The position numbers and the translations under genes were made by a program. The notes under the pieces are model-generated. The model searched no databases, was not told the origin of the DNA, and worked only from the letters and a program-made list of their open reading frames with translations. A stretch of 64,000 nt of DNA from assembly GCA_965153355.1 (NCBI GenBank), contig OZ231127.1, positions 4,278,001 to 4,342,000 on the forward strand. The letters run 5' to 3'. Positions 40,216-51,530 of the stretch are shown piece by piece; within the stretch, counting starts at the first letter, position 1, and each line of letters starts with the position of its first letter. This DNA comes from Flaccisagitta enflata (Eukaryota; Chaetognatha; Sagittoidea; Aphragmophora).

Positions 40216-40427
40216 AAAAGAGCTTTGGCATGGCGCACCTAAAAAGTCAGAATTTGTTGAGGAAAAAATCATCCTTCTTTTAGGTAGATTACGGTTGATT
40301 TTTTTTTTTAATGAATCATAGAAAAGTATTTTACGGTACTGGACTGAGGAAATGAGATACTCGTTTTTGATTAGTTTCATCTGCCACGTCAGGCAAAAAC
40401 TTAGACTAGGCAGATAGGAAACTTGAC

Positions 40428-40570
40428 AAGGCTGGATACACGGCAATCCAGTCGCGAATGGTTGGGCAGGAGCAGTAGTGCAAAAACCACTCACAGTTCA
40501 AAAATGTTGCGGTCAGATGGACCGACCAACCGACCGACGGACCAAGGTGTAGTGTCGTGTATCTGCGGCT
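40428..40570 (+). repeat. Family I repeat, short and degenerate
   Basis: ACAAGGCTGGATACACGGC, GGGCAGGAGCAGT, GGACCGACCAACCGACCGAC, GTGTAGTGTCGTG. The terminal hairpin is largely lost. Confidence 0.6.
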
Positions 40571-40877
40571 AAAAAATATTATTATATCAGTGGCATTAAT
40601 AACCTATTTAGAGCTTATGATTGAAGGACTAGATTTCAACAACAGTGGCGACGGACCAACCAACGGACCAAGTTGATACTACGCGAATCAAAGAAAAAAG
40701 ATGCACCTCTTTATCTATTGATAAAACAGACAAAAAAAATCATTTGAACTATTTTCATATGAGTCGTTTCTAAATATCTTCAAAAAATCTGTCATTCTAG
40801 ACCAGTCCTAGGTTTTTATCTTAAACGGTTTAGAAGCTAGAGCTCTGCAAAGAGAAGCACTATTTTGCTAAGGTGCA

Positions 40878-41280
40878 TTTTTAGTCGCATGCACGCGACT
40901 CTACAACCCGCTTTGTCGGTCCGTCCGTCCGTCCGTCCGTCCGTCGGTCCGTCCGTCCGTCGGTCCGTCCGTCCGTCCGTCCGTCACACTTTACTTTTTT
41001 GTACTATAACGTCAACTCTTAGGTCATTTTAAGTCATTTTAAGTCATTTTAAGTCATTTATAGTTATTCTAAGTCATTTTGAGTCAGTCTAAGTCATTTT
41101 AAGTCATTTTAAGTCATTTTAAGTTATTTTAAGTTATTTTTTGTTTTTTGTTTTTTTAGTCATTTTAAGTCAATTTTGGTCATTTTAGGTCATTCTAAGT
41201 CATTGAAAGTCATTCTAAGTCATTCTAAGTCACTCTTTGTCTGTAAGTCTCGCACGCGACTTATAGGTGTTGGCCTTGTT
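40878..41280 (-). repeat. Family Ib repeat with long AAGTCATTTT array
   Basis: It begins TTTTTAGTCGCATGCACGCG, with an expanded GTCCGTCCGTCC core and then about 17 ten-base units of the AAGTCATTTT type. It ends GTAAGTCTCGCACGCGACTT, ATAGGTGTTGGCCTTGTT. Arm AGTCGCGTGC is kept at the 5' end. Confidence 0.75.
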
Positions 41281-41515
41281 CATATAGGGATTGCGAAACT
41301 GAAATAGGCAACCTTTTCACCCAAACTAATGCCATTTTTAAATGAAAAAAGATAGAAATGCCAGATTAGCGCTTAATGAAAGTACTTTAGAAGGGCTTTG
41401 AAATGGTCTAAGATCTGGGCTTTGAAATGGTCTAAGATCTGAAGTAGTTTTTTTTCTAAGATGGATTGGTTGAATTAGCCATTCATAAGTAAGTCTTTTT
41501 TTCTAGTTGTATGTT

Positions 41516-41960
41516 ACGCGACTAAAAGGGAACCTAAGTCGCGTGCGTCGGCTTTTTCAGAAAAGTCCGGCAAACAGTAAGATGAACAGACTAAAGCATT
41601 TAGAAAGACCTATGAACTAGCAACAAAAAGTCTTTAAAATATCTTAATGACAAACCAATGGACAGATAGATGGACGGACAAACATACGGACAGACAGACG
41701 GACAATAAAGTGGCTTATAGAGGTGTATGAATGACATAAAAACATTCAAAAACATTTAAAATGTCTTAAAATTGGCTGTAACAACCTTGTTGGCTTAAAC
41801 AACCTTGTGACGGACAGACCAACCGACCAACCAAAAAGTGGCTTATAGAGGTTTATAAATGCCCTAAAAACATTCAAAAACATTTTAAATGTCTTTATTT
41901 TGTATAAAAAGCCTTTTAAACAGTTTTGTTACGGACCGACCGAATAGTGGCTTTGAGAGT
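41516..41960 (+). repeat. Family IV repeat cluster
   Basis: The 5' block CTAAGTCGCGTGCGTCGGC is followed by three successive GACGGAC/GACCGACC cores (about 41655, 41812, 41930), each with a TAGTGGCTTTGAGAG-type tail. This looks like a local multiplication of the 3' half. Confidence 0.55.
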
Positions 41961-41974
41961 CGCGTACCAAAAAG

Positions 41975-42050
41975 AGAAGAAGAAGAAGAAGAAGAAGAAG
42001 AAGAAGAAGAAGAAGAAGAAGAAGAAGAAGAAGAAGAAGGAGAAGAAGAA
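41975..42050. repeat. (AAG)n microsatellite
   Basis: About 25 AAG triplets. It follows directly on a family IV tail. Confidence 0.95.
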
Positions 42051-42119
42051 GAAGATCCATGGAGCACCATTTTCATCGAAGAGCGTCAAGTCCCATTCAA
42101 GATGCTAAAGAGGAAGAAG

Positions 42120-42334
42120 AACAAGTGACGCAGGGTCACAATACCGTTGCGGACGCGTGGGCAGGGGCATACAAGTGATACAACCCCCATCCAAACCCTC
42201 CCCCACCCCATGTTCACATTCACTTACACACAGACAATCACAACTAAAGCATCATTAGTGCGCGAGTGTGACCAACGGATGGACCGATGGACCGACGAAG
42301 ACTCTTATAGAGTTGTGTGTCTGCAACTAAAAAG
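42120..42334 (+). repeat. Family II repeat
   Basis: AACAAGTGACGCAGGGTCAC, arm GTTGCGGAC, GTGGGCAGGGGC, GGACCGATGGACCGACG, CTTATAGAGTTGTGTGTCTG, CAACTAAAAA. It follows immediately after the AAG tract. Confidence 0.75.
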
Positions 42335-42890
42335 GATGAAGAAGGAGAAGAAGAGGGAGAGGTGGAGGAAAAAGAAGAAGAAGAATAGGATGAAAAAGAT
42401 GCAAAGATAAAACAATTAAGAAACACCATTTTTAAGTTAAAACCGCCAGATCAGCGTGCCGGTGCTCTCGTTGAGGTTCGATTCAACCGAGAAATCTGTG
42501 AAATCGAAGTCTCATAATGACGTCGAGATGTCCAAAAAACACTATTTTTTCAAGTCAAGAGTTAATTTGCTAGATCTTATCAAAACAAGATGAAACTTTG
42601 CAAATGTCGTCTATACACCCTCTAGTGCTCAAAACATATCGAGATAGGCCTTGTTAAAACTTATGGGGGCATACTAACTTTATAACAGATATATGTATAT
42701 GTATATGCAGATGTATACGTATATGTATATGTATATCTCCATTTTGAGTTAAATTCAGCATTTTGGTAGCCTTTCATAAAAAAGATAGACTGAATGACAG
42801 TTCATCTACAATATGAAGGGGGCGCTAATTGGAGGGTTAAAAAACAAAGTCATATTTCAATTTTAAAAGCGCCCGGTGCGCTTTTTAAAA

Positions 42891-43050
42891 AACAAGGCCA
42901 AGTAGGCCAATAAGGTGCGACGTGTGGATCGTCGAACGAATGCGTTACCCGACCGACAGACAGACAGATAGACAGACGGACCGACCGACGGACAGACAGA
43001 CCGACCGACGGACACAGCCAGTTATAGAGGTGCTTTGTCGCACCTAAAAA
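42891..43050 (+). repeat. Family III hairpin-ended repeat (copy 1)
   Basis: It has AACAAGGCCAAGTAGGCC (GGCC/GGCC hairpin), arm AGGTGCGAC, ATCGTCGAACGAATGCGTTA, a GACCGACAGACAGACAGATA core and ACACAGCCAGTTATAG. The terminal hairpin AGGTGC-TTTGTC-GCACCT is followed by AAAAA. Length 160 bp. Confidence 0.8.
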
Positions 43051-43194
43051 TACGGTAAATTGGTAATATTCAAATACATTCAATATACTAGAATTTAAAA
43101 ATACTTAAATTCGAATATACTAAACTTTGAGAATATTTTTCTACATAGTATTTTTTTATAATATCTTTTCGTTATTTTATCTTATCATCAAATG

Positions 43195-43329
43195 AACAAG
43201 GCTAAGTAGGCCAATAAGGTGCGACCTGTGGATCGTCGAACGAATGCGTTACCGACAGACAGACCGACCAACCAACCGACGAACCAACGGACACAGCCAG
43301 TTATAGAGGTGCTTTGTCGCACCTAAAAA
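43195..43329 (+). repeat. Family III hairpin-ended repeat (copy 2)
   Basis: The same ends and stem as copy 1, with a shorter core; AAGGCTAAGTAGGCC at the 5' end. Length 135 bp. The two copies differ mainly in the number of GAC-type tetramers. Confidence 0.8.
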
Positions 43330-43548
43330 AATTACCTTTATTGAAGGGGAGTTTACATTCAGGGCCCAAAAAATATGACCTATAAGGCGGGTCACTATTG
43401 GAGCAGGGTCGGTTAACTATCTTAACTATATTAACTATCTTAACATTACAAAAACTTGTTATTGTGACAAACCAATGGACCGAGGGCCCTCTTTAAGAGA
43501 TGCGTGCCCGCGATCGAAAAAAAAGTAAGAGAGGAGGAAAGAAATATA

Positions 43549-43550
<2 letters not shown>

Positions 43551-43609
<59 letters not shown>

Positions 43610-44035
43610 GAAAGAAAGAAAGAAAGAGCGTTACATGGTCAGCGGTACCCTTACCCTGCCTGAGTAGGTTGTGGTTGAAGTTGAGGGGGGAGCAGGGCAG
43701 CGGCCCCAAAGGAGTCAATGACCTATGCTTTCACACATATGGGGGATTCTCTCCTTCTTTTTGGGCAGCAGCCCTGCTCTTCCTCAGTCAAATTCTCAGT
43801 CATGCAAAGCAGGGCAATGGGTATCGCTGACCACATATTGCCCTTGGGCGACTGGTTCTCCTTCTCCTCCGCCCCCCTCTGACTCAGATCCTAGCCTCAA
43901 GGCCCAATTTCCAGCCTTGTGACCCAAAACCCAGCCTTGAGGCCCAAATCCCAGCCAGGAGGCCCAAATCCCAACCTTTAGGCCCAAATCCCAGTTTAGG
44001 GGCTTCAAGGATAGGATTTGGGCCTCAAGTCAAAA
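43551..44035. repeat. (GAAA)n array and family V arm
   Basis: GAAA tract to about 43627, then GTCAGCGGTACCCTTACCCT, GCAGGGCAGCGGCCCCAAAG, GACCTATGCTTTCACACATA. From about 43885 there are 20 bp units (GAGGCCCAAATCCCAGCC). It is the reverse complement of 46130-46352. Confidence 0.65.
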
Positions 44036-44808
44036 TTTCCAAGGTTAAAAAAAAAGACAGCACGAAAAAAAGTAGGCAAGAAGTCAGCGGGAAATCAAGA
44101 GGATTGCAGTGGAAAAAATAGTTGTCAGAATTTACAAACCACGATGTATATCCAATTCATTGCTTGAAATTTGTCAATATAACAAATAATCATTCAAAAT
44201 CAAGTGGATCTTTCGTCAGACTATCGAGTATTATGTTTTTTTGTTGAAAAAATTTGATTAAAAATGAAGAAATAATGAATGAGTTTAGAAAACTGTCATA
44301 TGAGGCCGCAAATCGCTTGGTAACGCGAGCGACTCAGGATAGCCATGTAGGGTATTGCCTGGGGAATTCAAATCTGTTTTCAGAAATATTTTAGCATGAA
44401 GCTGAAAAAAGCTATAGCCAGAAGAATACAAGGGTATCTCTAACACAATGGAATAAATCGTGTAAAATGGACGCAAACGATTCACCTGTCTGTTTCCTGT
44501 TGAGTCGGTTGACAAAGTTTAGTAGATTTTTTTTATCATGGCTGAAGCCCATACATGCCTGAACTTGGCCAACTTTCATGAAGTGGTTTGGTGGAGCAAA
44601 TACGGACCTGCTTATGTAGCAAAAGATTTACTCTCCTTTAAAGACTGCTGTCCTGCTGATCTCAAAGAGAACAATCTTCGAGGTTTCATTTTAAATTCAT
44701 TTCTATCATTACTATCAACCTTGCACTCAAGCCAACCGCATCTGCCAGTATAGCTGTCGGTGAAACTGTCCAGGGGACCACTTGAAATGCAATGTTTTAT
44801 TTCAATTG

Positions 44809-45412
44809 TACAGTGTGAACATTGACAAATGCAAAAAAGTATTAAGCTTTTGCTCCTAGATGCTTCATTTTCATGACCTGGAATCACTTTTCTCTTACGG
44901 TACTATGTTTGACGTTTTCTGTATCAAAATTTCATGGGTCTAAGTTGGATACTTTGTCCACAACATTAAATTGAAGTAAAAGAGGCATTTTCAGAAAAAG
45001 CTCATTTTCGGCTCAAAATCTTTTTCTTTAACTGGAAAGTTTTTCTTCAATTTGCTCTCATTTGAAGACAACATGAGCTATAAATGCCAGATTGGTCTCA
45101 AATGGAAGAAAATTTGAATCTCTTTCATTCAAGACCAATGTAGCATCCGGGGCTTAAGTCATTTAAACATCAGAACAATTCCAAAAGAAACTGCCCAGAT
45201 GAAAAAAGTCAGTAATCAAGCTCAAGCTGTAAATATTCTTTTTACTTCAAACTGATGTTATGAACAAACTATTCAACTCAGACCCATGAAATTTTGACAC
45301 AAAAAACGTCAAGCATACTACTATAAGAGAAAAATGATTCCAGGTCATGAAGATGAAGCGTCAAGAAGTAAAAGCTTAATACTTTTTTGCATTTGACAAT
45401 GTTCACCCTGTA
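44809..45412. mobile_element. TA-flanked MITE with ~200 bp inverted arms
   Basis: TACAGTGTGAACATTGACAA and TTGACAATGTTCACCCTGTA end the element, with TA at both edges. Internal blocks such as ATTTCATGGGTCTAAGTTGG and its partner near 45280 are also mirrored. No transposase. Tc1/mariner-like target site. Confidence 0.75.
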
Positions 45413-46129
45413 TAAAAAATCAATTTACCTCGTTACCAATTCAAACTTCATTTTCTCACATCCTGTTCTAGTATAGGACCGAGCATAACGAACTGAGCAA
45501 GTCAGTAAAAAGAAATGAACAGGTATCCGCAGTGGAAGCAACAGAAAACTAATTCGTAAGCCGCAACTAATGAGAAACCATTTTGGAAAAAGCAATTATT
45601 TGCTTTGAAAAAAAAGATCAACTTAGCAACTTAAAAGATAATGCTACATCTCCCAAATTGGTCTCAACTTGAAATGTTGTTCAAACTCTCCAAAATTCGA
45701 CCACTCAGGGGTTTGTAGCTCAATTTGTTTATGGAAGTGTTCTTTCAAAGTTGATGCTCATTTTAAGCGTGGAAAATCCTTTATTGCAATTTAGGGTGGA
45801 TACAGATGTAAGCGACTGAATAAAAAGAAGCTTTTGAGCGTTCTGATCGATATTATGTGGAGCACAAATGTTAAATTTAGTAATCAGGGAGATTTTATCA
45901 AAGATTTTTGGTGGTATGGGCCGTTTCAATATCATATTTCACTTATTCTATCATCAAGAAAAAGTGCCAGGAAATGACTGCACAGTGTTTGTTTGTTTTA
46001 GTGATTGTATTTTTCGGAAATTTGTATTATAGGCCAAAAATGTTTTTTTTTTGATAATGTCGATATATTTGCGAGCCAATCCATACATCATATGCCATAT
46101 ACGGCCATTTTTTACATTTTTGTCCTACT

Positions 46130-47034
46130 AGCCATTCCTTAGGACCTAAGGAATGGGATTTGGGCCTCAAGGCTAGGATTTGGGCCTCAAGGCTGGGATT
46201 TGGGCCTCGATGCTGGGATTTAGGCCTTGAGGCTAGGATCTGAGTCAGAGGGGGGACGTAGAAGGCGAAGAAGGAGAAGAAGAAGAAGAAGGAGAAAATC
46301 CCCCATATGTGTGAAAGCATAGGTCATCGACCCCTTCGGGACCGCTGCCCAAAAACGAAATAAAAGAAAGAAAAATTAGGAAGACAGAAAGAAAGAATGC
46401 GAGAAAGAAAAAAAACAAACAAACAAACAAACAAACAAACAAACAAACAAACAAAAAGAAAGAAAGATAGAAAGGATGAGTTAGAAAAGAATGATAGGGT
46501 AAGAGCAAACAAGCTTGAGCCTCACTTCAATGCGAGTCATTTGTTTGAATTACCCATGAATTAATGATTAAATAAATAAATGAATGAATGAATGAACGGT
46601 AGAAACAGAAAAGCAAAGAAAAAGAATAGTCGTAAAAGCGTCAGATGCTCAGCGGTACCCGTGCCCTGCCCATGTAGGTTATCATTAAAGTTGGGGGAGG
46701 GAGCAGGGCAATGGCTCCAAAGTGGTGGATGACCTATGCTTTCACACATGGTGAATTTTCTCCTCCCTCGAGCAATAGAGATATGGGCCTTTGGGCTGGG
46801 GTTTGAACCTTTGGGCTGGAATTTTGAGCTTCCAGTATGGGATTTAAGCCTCGGGACTGGATTTTGGGCCTGAAAACTAGGATTTGAATTTGGGGCTTGA
46901 GGAGTGGGGCAGAGAAGAAGAAGAAGATGGAGGAGAAGGTGAAGGAGAAAATTCCCCATATGGGTGAAAGCATCTATAGGTTATCGACTCCTTCGGGGCT
47001 GCTGCCCAAAAGGAGAGAAAGATAGAAAGAGTGA

Positions 47035-47078
<44 letters not shown>

Positions 47079-47130
47079 GAGAAAGAAAGAGAAAAAGAAA
47101 GAAAGAAAGAGGGAAAGAAATCGCAGCCGA
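46130..47130. repeat. Family V arms and (GAAA)n/(AAAC)n tracts
   Basis: CTGGGATTTGGGCCTC-type units (46145-46240), a GAAGAA run, CCCATATGTGTGAAAGCATA and GACCGCTGCCCAAAAA. AAAC array at about 46418-46453. A second arm of the same kind is at 46750-47010, and a GAAA tract at 47031-47115. The segment GTCAGCGGTACCCGTGCCCT recurs next to each. Confidence 0.65.
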
Positions 47131-47519
47131 AAGGCAGTAGATGGTCAGCGGTACCCGTGCCCTGCTTGTGTAGTACGTGATTTAAGTTGAGGGGGTGCAG
47201 GGCAGTGGCCTTAAAGTAGGGGGGGAACCACTGACTACTGAGGGAAAAGTTTTGATGCCACCATGCCCACCCAGAGTGCAAATCATGGAGGGACCTTTAC
47301 TTTAATACTTTCCATAAAAAAAATGGTCAAAAGTTACCCGACAATACTGGCTTTTGCGGCATTTATATGTTTACTCAGTAATGCTACATTTTTACCGAAA
47401 ATCCTCGTTTATAAAACTAGTTTTCCATGGTAAATAGCTTCTCCTCCCTTAAACAAACATTAGATCTTTAATAGATAAGGGTATCATGACACTTTGAGCA
47501 CAGTGCTATAAAGTGAGCA

Positions 47520-48345
47520 ACTTTCTGATGTGTTGAGAGCCCAAGGGGCCCCCTTGAGGGTCCCCAAGGGCTCAAAAATAGCCAAAATATCTCTAACAAT
47601 GAAAAAACACTTTTCTGCGCTGTAGTAAAGCGGTGATGTACTGACTTATTAATTGCTTCCATTTTTTGTAGTGGGAGATGCAGAGATGGATATGGCCCTT
47701 TAAGGTCCCCTTAAGGCCCCCAAGAGTCCCCCAGGGTAAAAAAAAAGCCAAAATGGCCCAAAATTCTGAAAAATGCATTTTGCTGCCCTGTACAAACCCA
47801 GTGGTTCACTGACTTTTCAGCCATTCCCATCTAGTGTGGTGGGAGTTTTACGGATGGATAATAAGGAAGTGGGACCCCTAGGGGTCCCTTTAGGTTTGCA
47901 AGGGGCTCAAAAATAGCTAAAATGGCCTAAAAATAAAAATGCTTGGGGCCCCTACATAGGGGCCTCCAAAGAATTAAAACTTAAATTCAAATTTGAACAA
48001 AAAACTAAAAAATTGAGCAATTGTCTTTTATAGTTATGTTCTATGTTACTAGAGTGTCTAACTGACTCATCAGTCATAATTACTCATTCTAAAGAAAAAT
48101 ATGCAAGTGGATAATGATCCCATAGGAGCCCTTGTAAAGCCCCTTAGGACTCAAACACAGAAAAAAATGGCAGAAACAAACTTTGTCTTAGTTAATAGTT
48201 ATGTAGTATTTTTTTTACTTTTTGTACTTATGCGTTTGACTGATTTATCTGTCATTGTCATTTAGAATTGGGAGAAATGTGCAGGTGAATAATGGGCAAT
48301 TAGGACCCCTAGGGACCCCTAAAGAGCCCTTTTGGACTCAATAAC
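47520..48345. repeat. ~170 bp tandem units (left array)
   Basis: About five diverged units carry CCCAAGGGGCCC/CCTAGGGGTCCC words, AGGGCTCAAAAATAGCC and ACTGACTTATT. The same unit appears in reverse complement at 49930-51530, so the two arrays face each other. Confidence 0.7.
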
Positions 48346-48504
48346 AACCCAAAGGCAGCATATGGTTAGCGGTGTCTGTGCCTTATTTGATTGGTTCATT
48401 AATTATATGGAGGGAAAAGCAGAGTAGTGGCCCCAAAGGCGACAAAGTCCTGTAGATCAAAGTGAATCATGTCTGTTTGTCCTTCCAGCAGTCTTTCTAG
48501 GACA

Positions 48505-49072
48505 TACAGTAGATCTCGTCTAGACTTGAGATAACGGGGGCAAGCATTGTGGAAAGACAAATGAAGCCAGGGGAGTGATATTTGGATCATAGACTAATAA
48601 AAAGGATGCTTTATTCCCTATGATAGCTGGTTGCCATGGAAACACATTTCCATGTATTCTCGCTAAAATATCAACATTTTGAGAGATTTTCTGAGGGAAC
48701 ATTGCTCAAAATCAAATTTGCTACAACTTTTGTACAATATGTTCTGAAAAAATGTTGCTCGTTTAGCGGTTGCTAGGGAGCATCACGCATGGATACGCTC
48801 CATAGGAACAGCTAAATGAGCGATATTCTTACAGAACATATCATGGGAAAGTCATAGCAAATTTGATTTTGAACAATGTTCCCTCAAAAGATCTCTAAAA
48901 ACATTGATATTTTAGTGAGAATACATGGAAATGTGTTTCTATGGCAACCAACTATCATGGAAAATAAAGCATCCTATTATAAGTCTATATTCCAAATATC
49001 ACTCCCCTAGCTTTATTTGTCTTTCCACAATGCTTGCCCCCGTCATCTCAAGTCTAGACGAGATCTACTGTA
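48505..49072. mobile_element. Long-palindrome MITE (copy 2), TA at both ends
   Basis: The ends TACAGTAGATCTCGTCTAG and CTAGACGAGATCTACTGTA are inverted repeats that continue for most of ~280 bp per arm. It matches 21303-21853, which has the same order and arms. It lies between the two inverted 170 bp arrays. Confidence 0.85.
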
Positions 49073-49374
49073 TGCCCCAGGGAAATTGATAATGGAGGCC
49101 AGGATCTGTCCCACAAATATTGGGATCAGGGTCACCAATGCTGAGATCTTGGTCTGTGAGGCCTGGATCTCTGAGGCCAGGATGGATAACTCATTGAAGG
49201 ATGTTTTGGTTAACACTCAGGTAAAAAGAACATTGTCCAATTTTTTTCTCAAATTTATAGCATCATTGGGCAGCAGCTTGCAGGCGATGAAGTCCTGCAG
49301 AACAATTCCTGTAGAGAAGAGGGGGAATTTTATTCAACGTTCATCCATCAGCGTCTGTCCATTTGTCCCACCCC

Positions 49375-49740
49375 ATCAGGGTTGCCCTCTCAGGCCTGAT
49401 ATTTGTCCTGTCAGGCCTGAAATCTGCCCTCTGAGGCTTGAGATTTGCTCTCTCTGGCATGAAATCTGCCATAACAGGCCTGAAATCTACCCTGTCATGC
49501 CTGAAATCTGCCATTTCAGAACTGAAATCTCTCCACCCAGGCCTCAAATTATCCCCTTCAGCCACAAATCTCTCACCGGCTTCAAATCTGCCCTCGCTGC
49601 CCTCAAATCAGCCTTCTCAGGATTACTATCTGCCCTTGCAAGCTTCAAGTTAGCTATCTCAGGCCTAAAAGCAGCCTTCTTGGGCCTCTATTTAGTTATA
49701 TTAGGCCTCAAATTTGTCCAGTAAGCTTCTTCAGGCCTTG
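49375..49740. repeat. ~21 bp tandem array
   Basis: Units of the type CAGGCCTGAAATCTGCCCTC, about 17 copies. The long open frame across it (49017-49724) is the translation of the array and the adjoining MITE, not a gene. Confidence 0.75.
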
Positions 49741-49929
49741 AATCAGGGAGCCCTCAGGCCAACATAGACCCTCAATCAGCACTTGTCAGTGCTTTATCTG
49801 TTATAGAGAGTGAAGCTGCACTTTGTCCCTTTCGACGCTGCTACCCTGCTTTCTCTCACTTAAATTCATGATCATGCATCACAGGTCTACGGGTAACCCT
49901 AACCACACATTACCCTGGGGTGGCCTGTT

Positions 49930-51530
49930 CATGAGGGCTCTTTAGGGGCCCTAGGGGTCCCAAGTCCCTGTTATCTATCTGCACACCTCCTCCATTAGGC
50001 CTTGATCTACAACTTGGAATTTCTAAGGCTGAAAGCGGATCTCACTTTGAAAAAAACTCGCCCCCTGAAGTGTTGACTGTTGTTACAGGCTCTATACGCC
50101 ACCGATCTAGGCGTTCTTGGTCTTGTTCGACGGAGATTTGATTTCTCTTGCCGTCGGCTTTAACTAAACATTATTATTTTCTTCTTAGGGGCCCCTAAGG
50201 GCCCCCAAAAAGCCCTTATTGAGAATTTTTTTTTTGAAAAAAAAAAGTGGGGTGCAATCAATAGGAAATTGTTTGATTTGCCTAGATCCAAAATCTTGTA
50301 TTTTAACTTTTTTCAAAAAACTTAGAAAATTTTTACGTTGTGCGTCAGGGACTTAAAAAAAAAATCACAAAATATTTTTTTGAAAAAGGGTTTTCAAAAG
50401 TGGGGTGCAATCAATAGGAAATTGTTTGATTTGCCTAGATCCAAAATCCTGCATTTTCTTTTTTTTTCAGAAAACTTGAAAAATTTTTTGTCGCGCGTCA
50501 GGGACTGAAAAAAAATCACAAAATATTTTTTTGAAAAATGGTTTTTAAAAGTGGGGTGCAATTGATGGGAAATTGTTTTATTGGCCTAGATCCAAAACCT
50601 GTAAAATTACTTTTTTCAAAAAATTTAAAAATTTGATTGGGGGCGAGTACAAAGAAAAAACGGAAAAAAAGAACGTCGGTTTTTTCTTTTACTTTTTAAG
50701 AATGAAAAAGGCCGTAACTTCTAAACTATTGATGCCATTGTCCTGAAATTTTAAATACTAGCTGACGTCATACTTCTCGACGTACAAGCTAAAAATCTTG
50801 ATTGTGAACCATCGTAAAGTTGGACGCACTTCTTTGCCTACCTCCATTTCTACATGGGAATGACCTATAAGGCACTGTTACATTTGGGTGCAGCAGAAAA
50901 AAAATTTGGTAATCTTCTATCATTTTTGGGCTGTTTTTTAGCCCCTGGGAATCCTCTAGGGGCCCCTTGGGGTCCCAATCCCCCGTTATCTACCTGTACA
51001 TCTCCCACCACACTAAATGGGAATGACTGATAAGTCTAGAGTACCTCTAGAGTCCTACAGGGCAGAAAAGTAAGCAATTTTTCAAGCTTCTGGCCATTTT
51101 GGCCATTTTTGAGACCCCAAGGGCCTTGAGGGGGGCCCCTAGGGGTCCCAATCCCCCGTTATCCACCTGTTCATCTCCCACCACACTAAATAGGAATGAC
51201 TGATAAGTCAGTGTACCTCTAGGGTCCTATAGGGCAGAAAAGTGTGCAATATTTCAAGCTTTTGGCCATTTTTGAGACCCAGGGGGCCCTAAGAGGGGCC
51301 CTTAGGGGTCCCATGCCCCCAATATCCATCTGTAAATCTCTCACCACACTCTATGGGAATGACTGATAAGTCAGTTTACCACTGGGGTCCTACAGGACAA
51401 TAAAGTAAGCATTCTTTCAATATTAGAACCATTTTAGCCATTTCTGAGCCCCTAAGGGGCCCTTTAGGGGGCCCCTATCGCTCCCAACCCACTGTTATCC
51501 ATCTGTACTTCTACCCCAACACTTGATGGC
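49930..51530. repeat. ~170 bp tandem units (right array, inverted)
   Basis: Units contain GGGCCCCTAGGGGTCCC, CCGTTATCTACCTGTACATC, CCCACCACACTAAATGGG and GACTGATAAGTC. The last three units (50940-51480) are the most alike. Confidence 0.7.
50225..50640. repeat. ~152 bp tandem triplication
   Basis: GTGGGGTGCAATCAATAGG recurs at 50247 and 50400, with a variant at 50551. Each is followed by AAATTGTTTGATTTGCCTAG and GCGTCAGGGACT. It is embedded in the right 170 bp array. Confidence 0.8.

Noticed and set aside
49017-49724. 235-residue open frame
   Set aside because: It starts inside the MITE end and continues through the 21 bp array; repetitive composition, no family resemblance.
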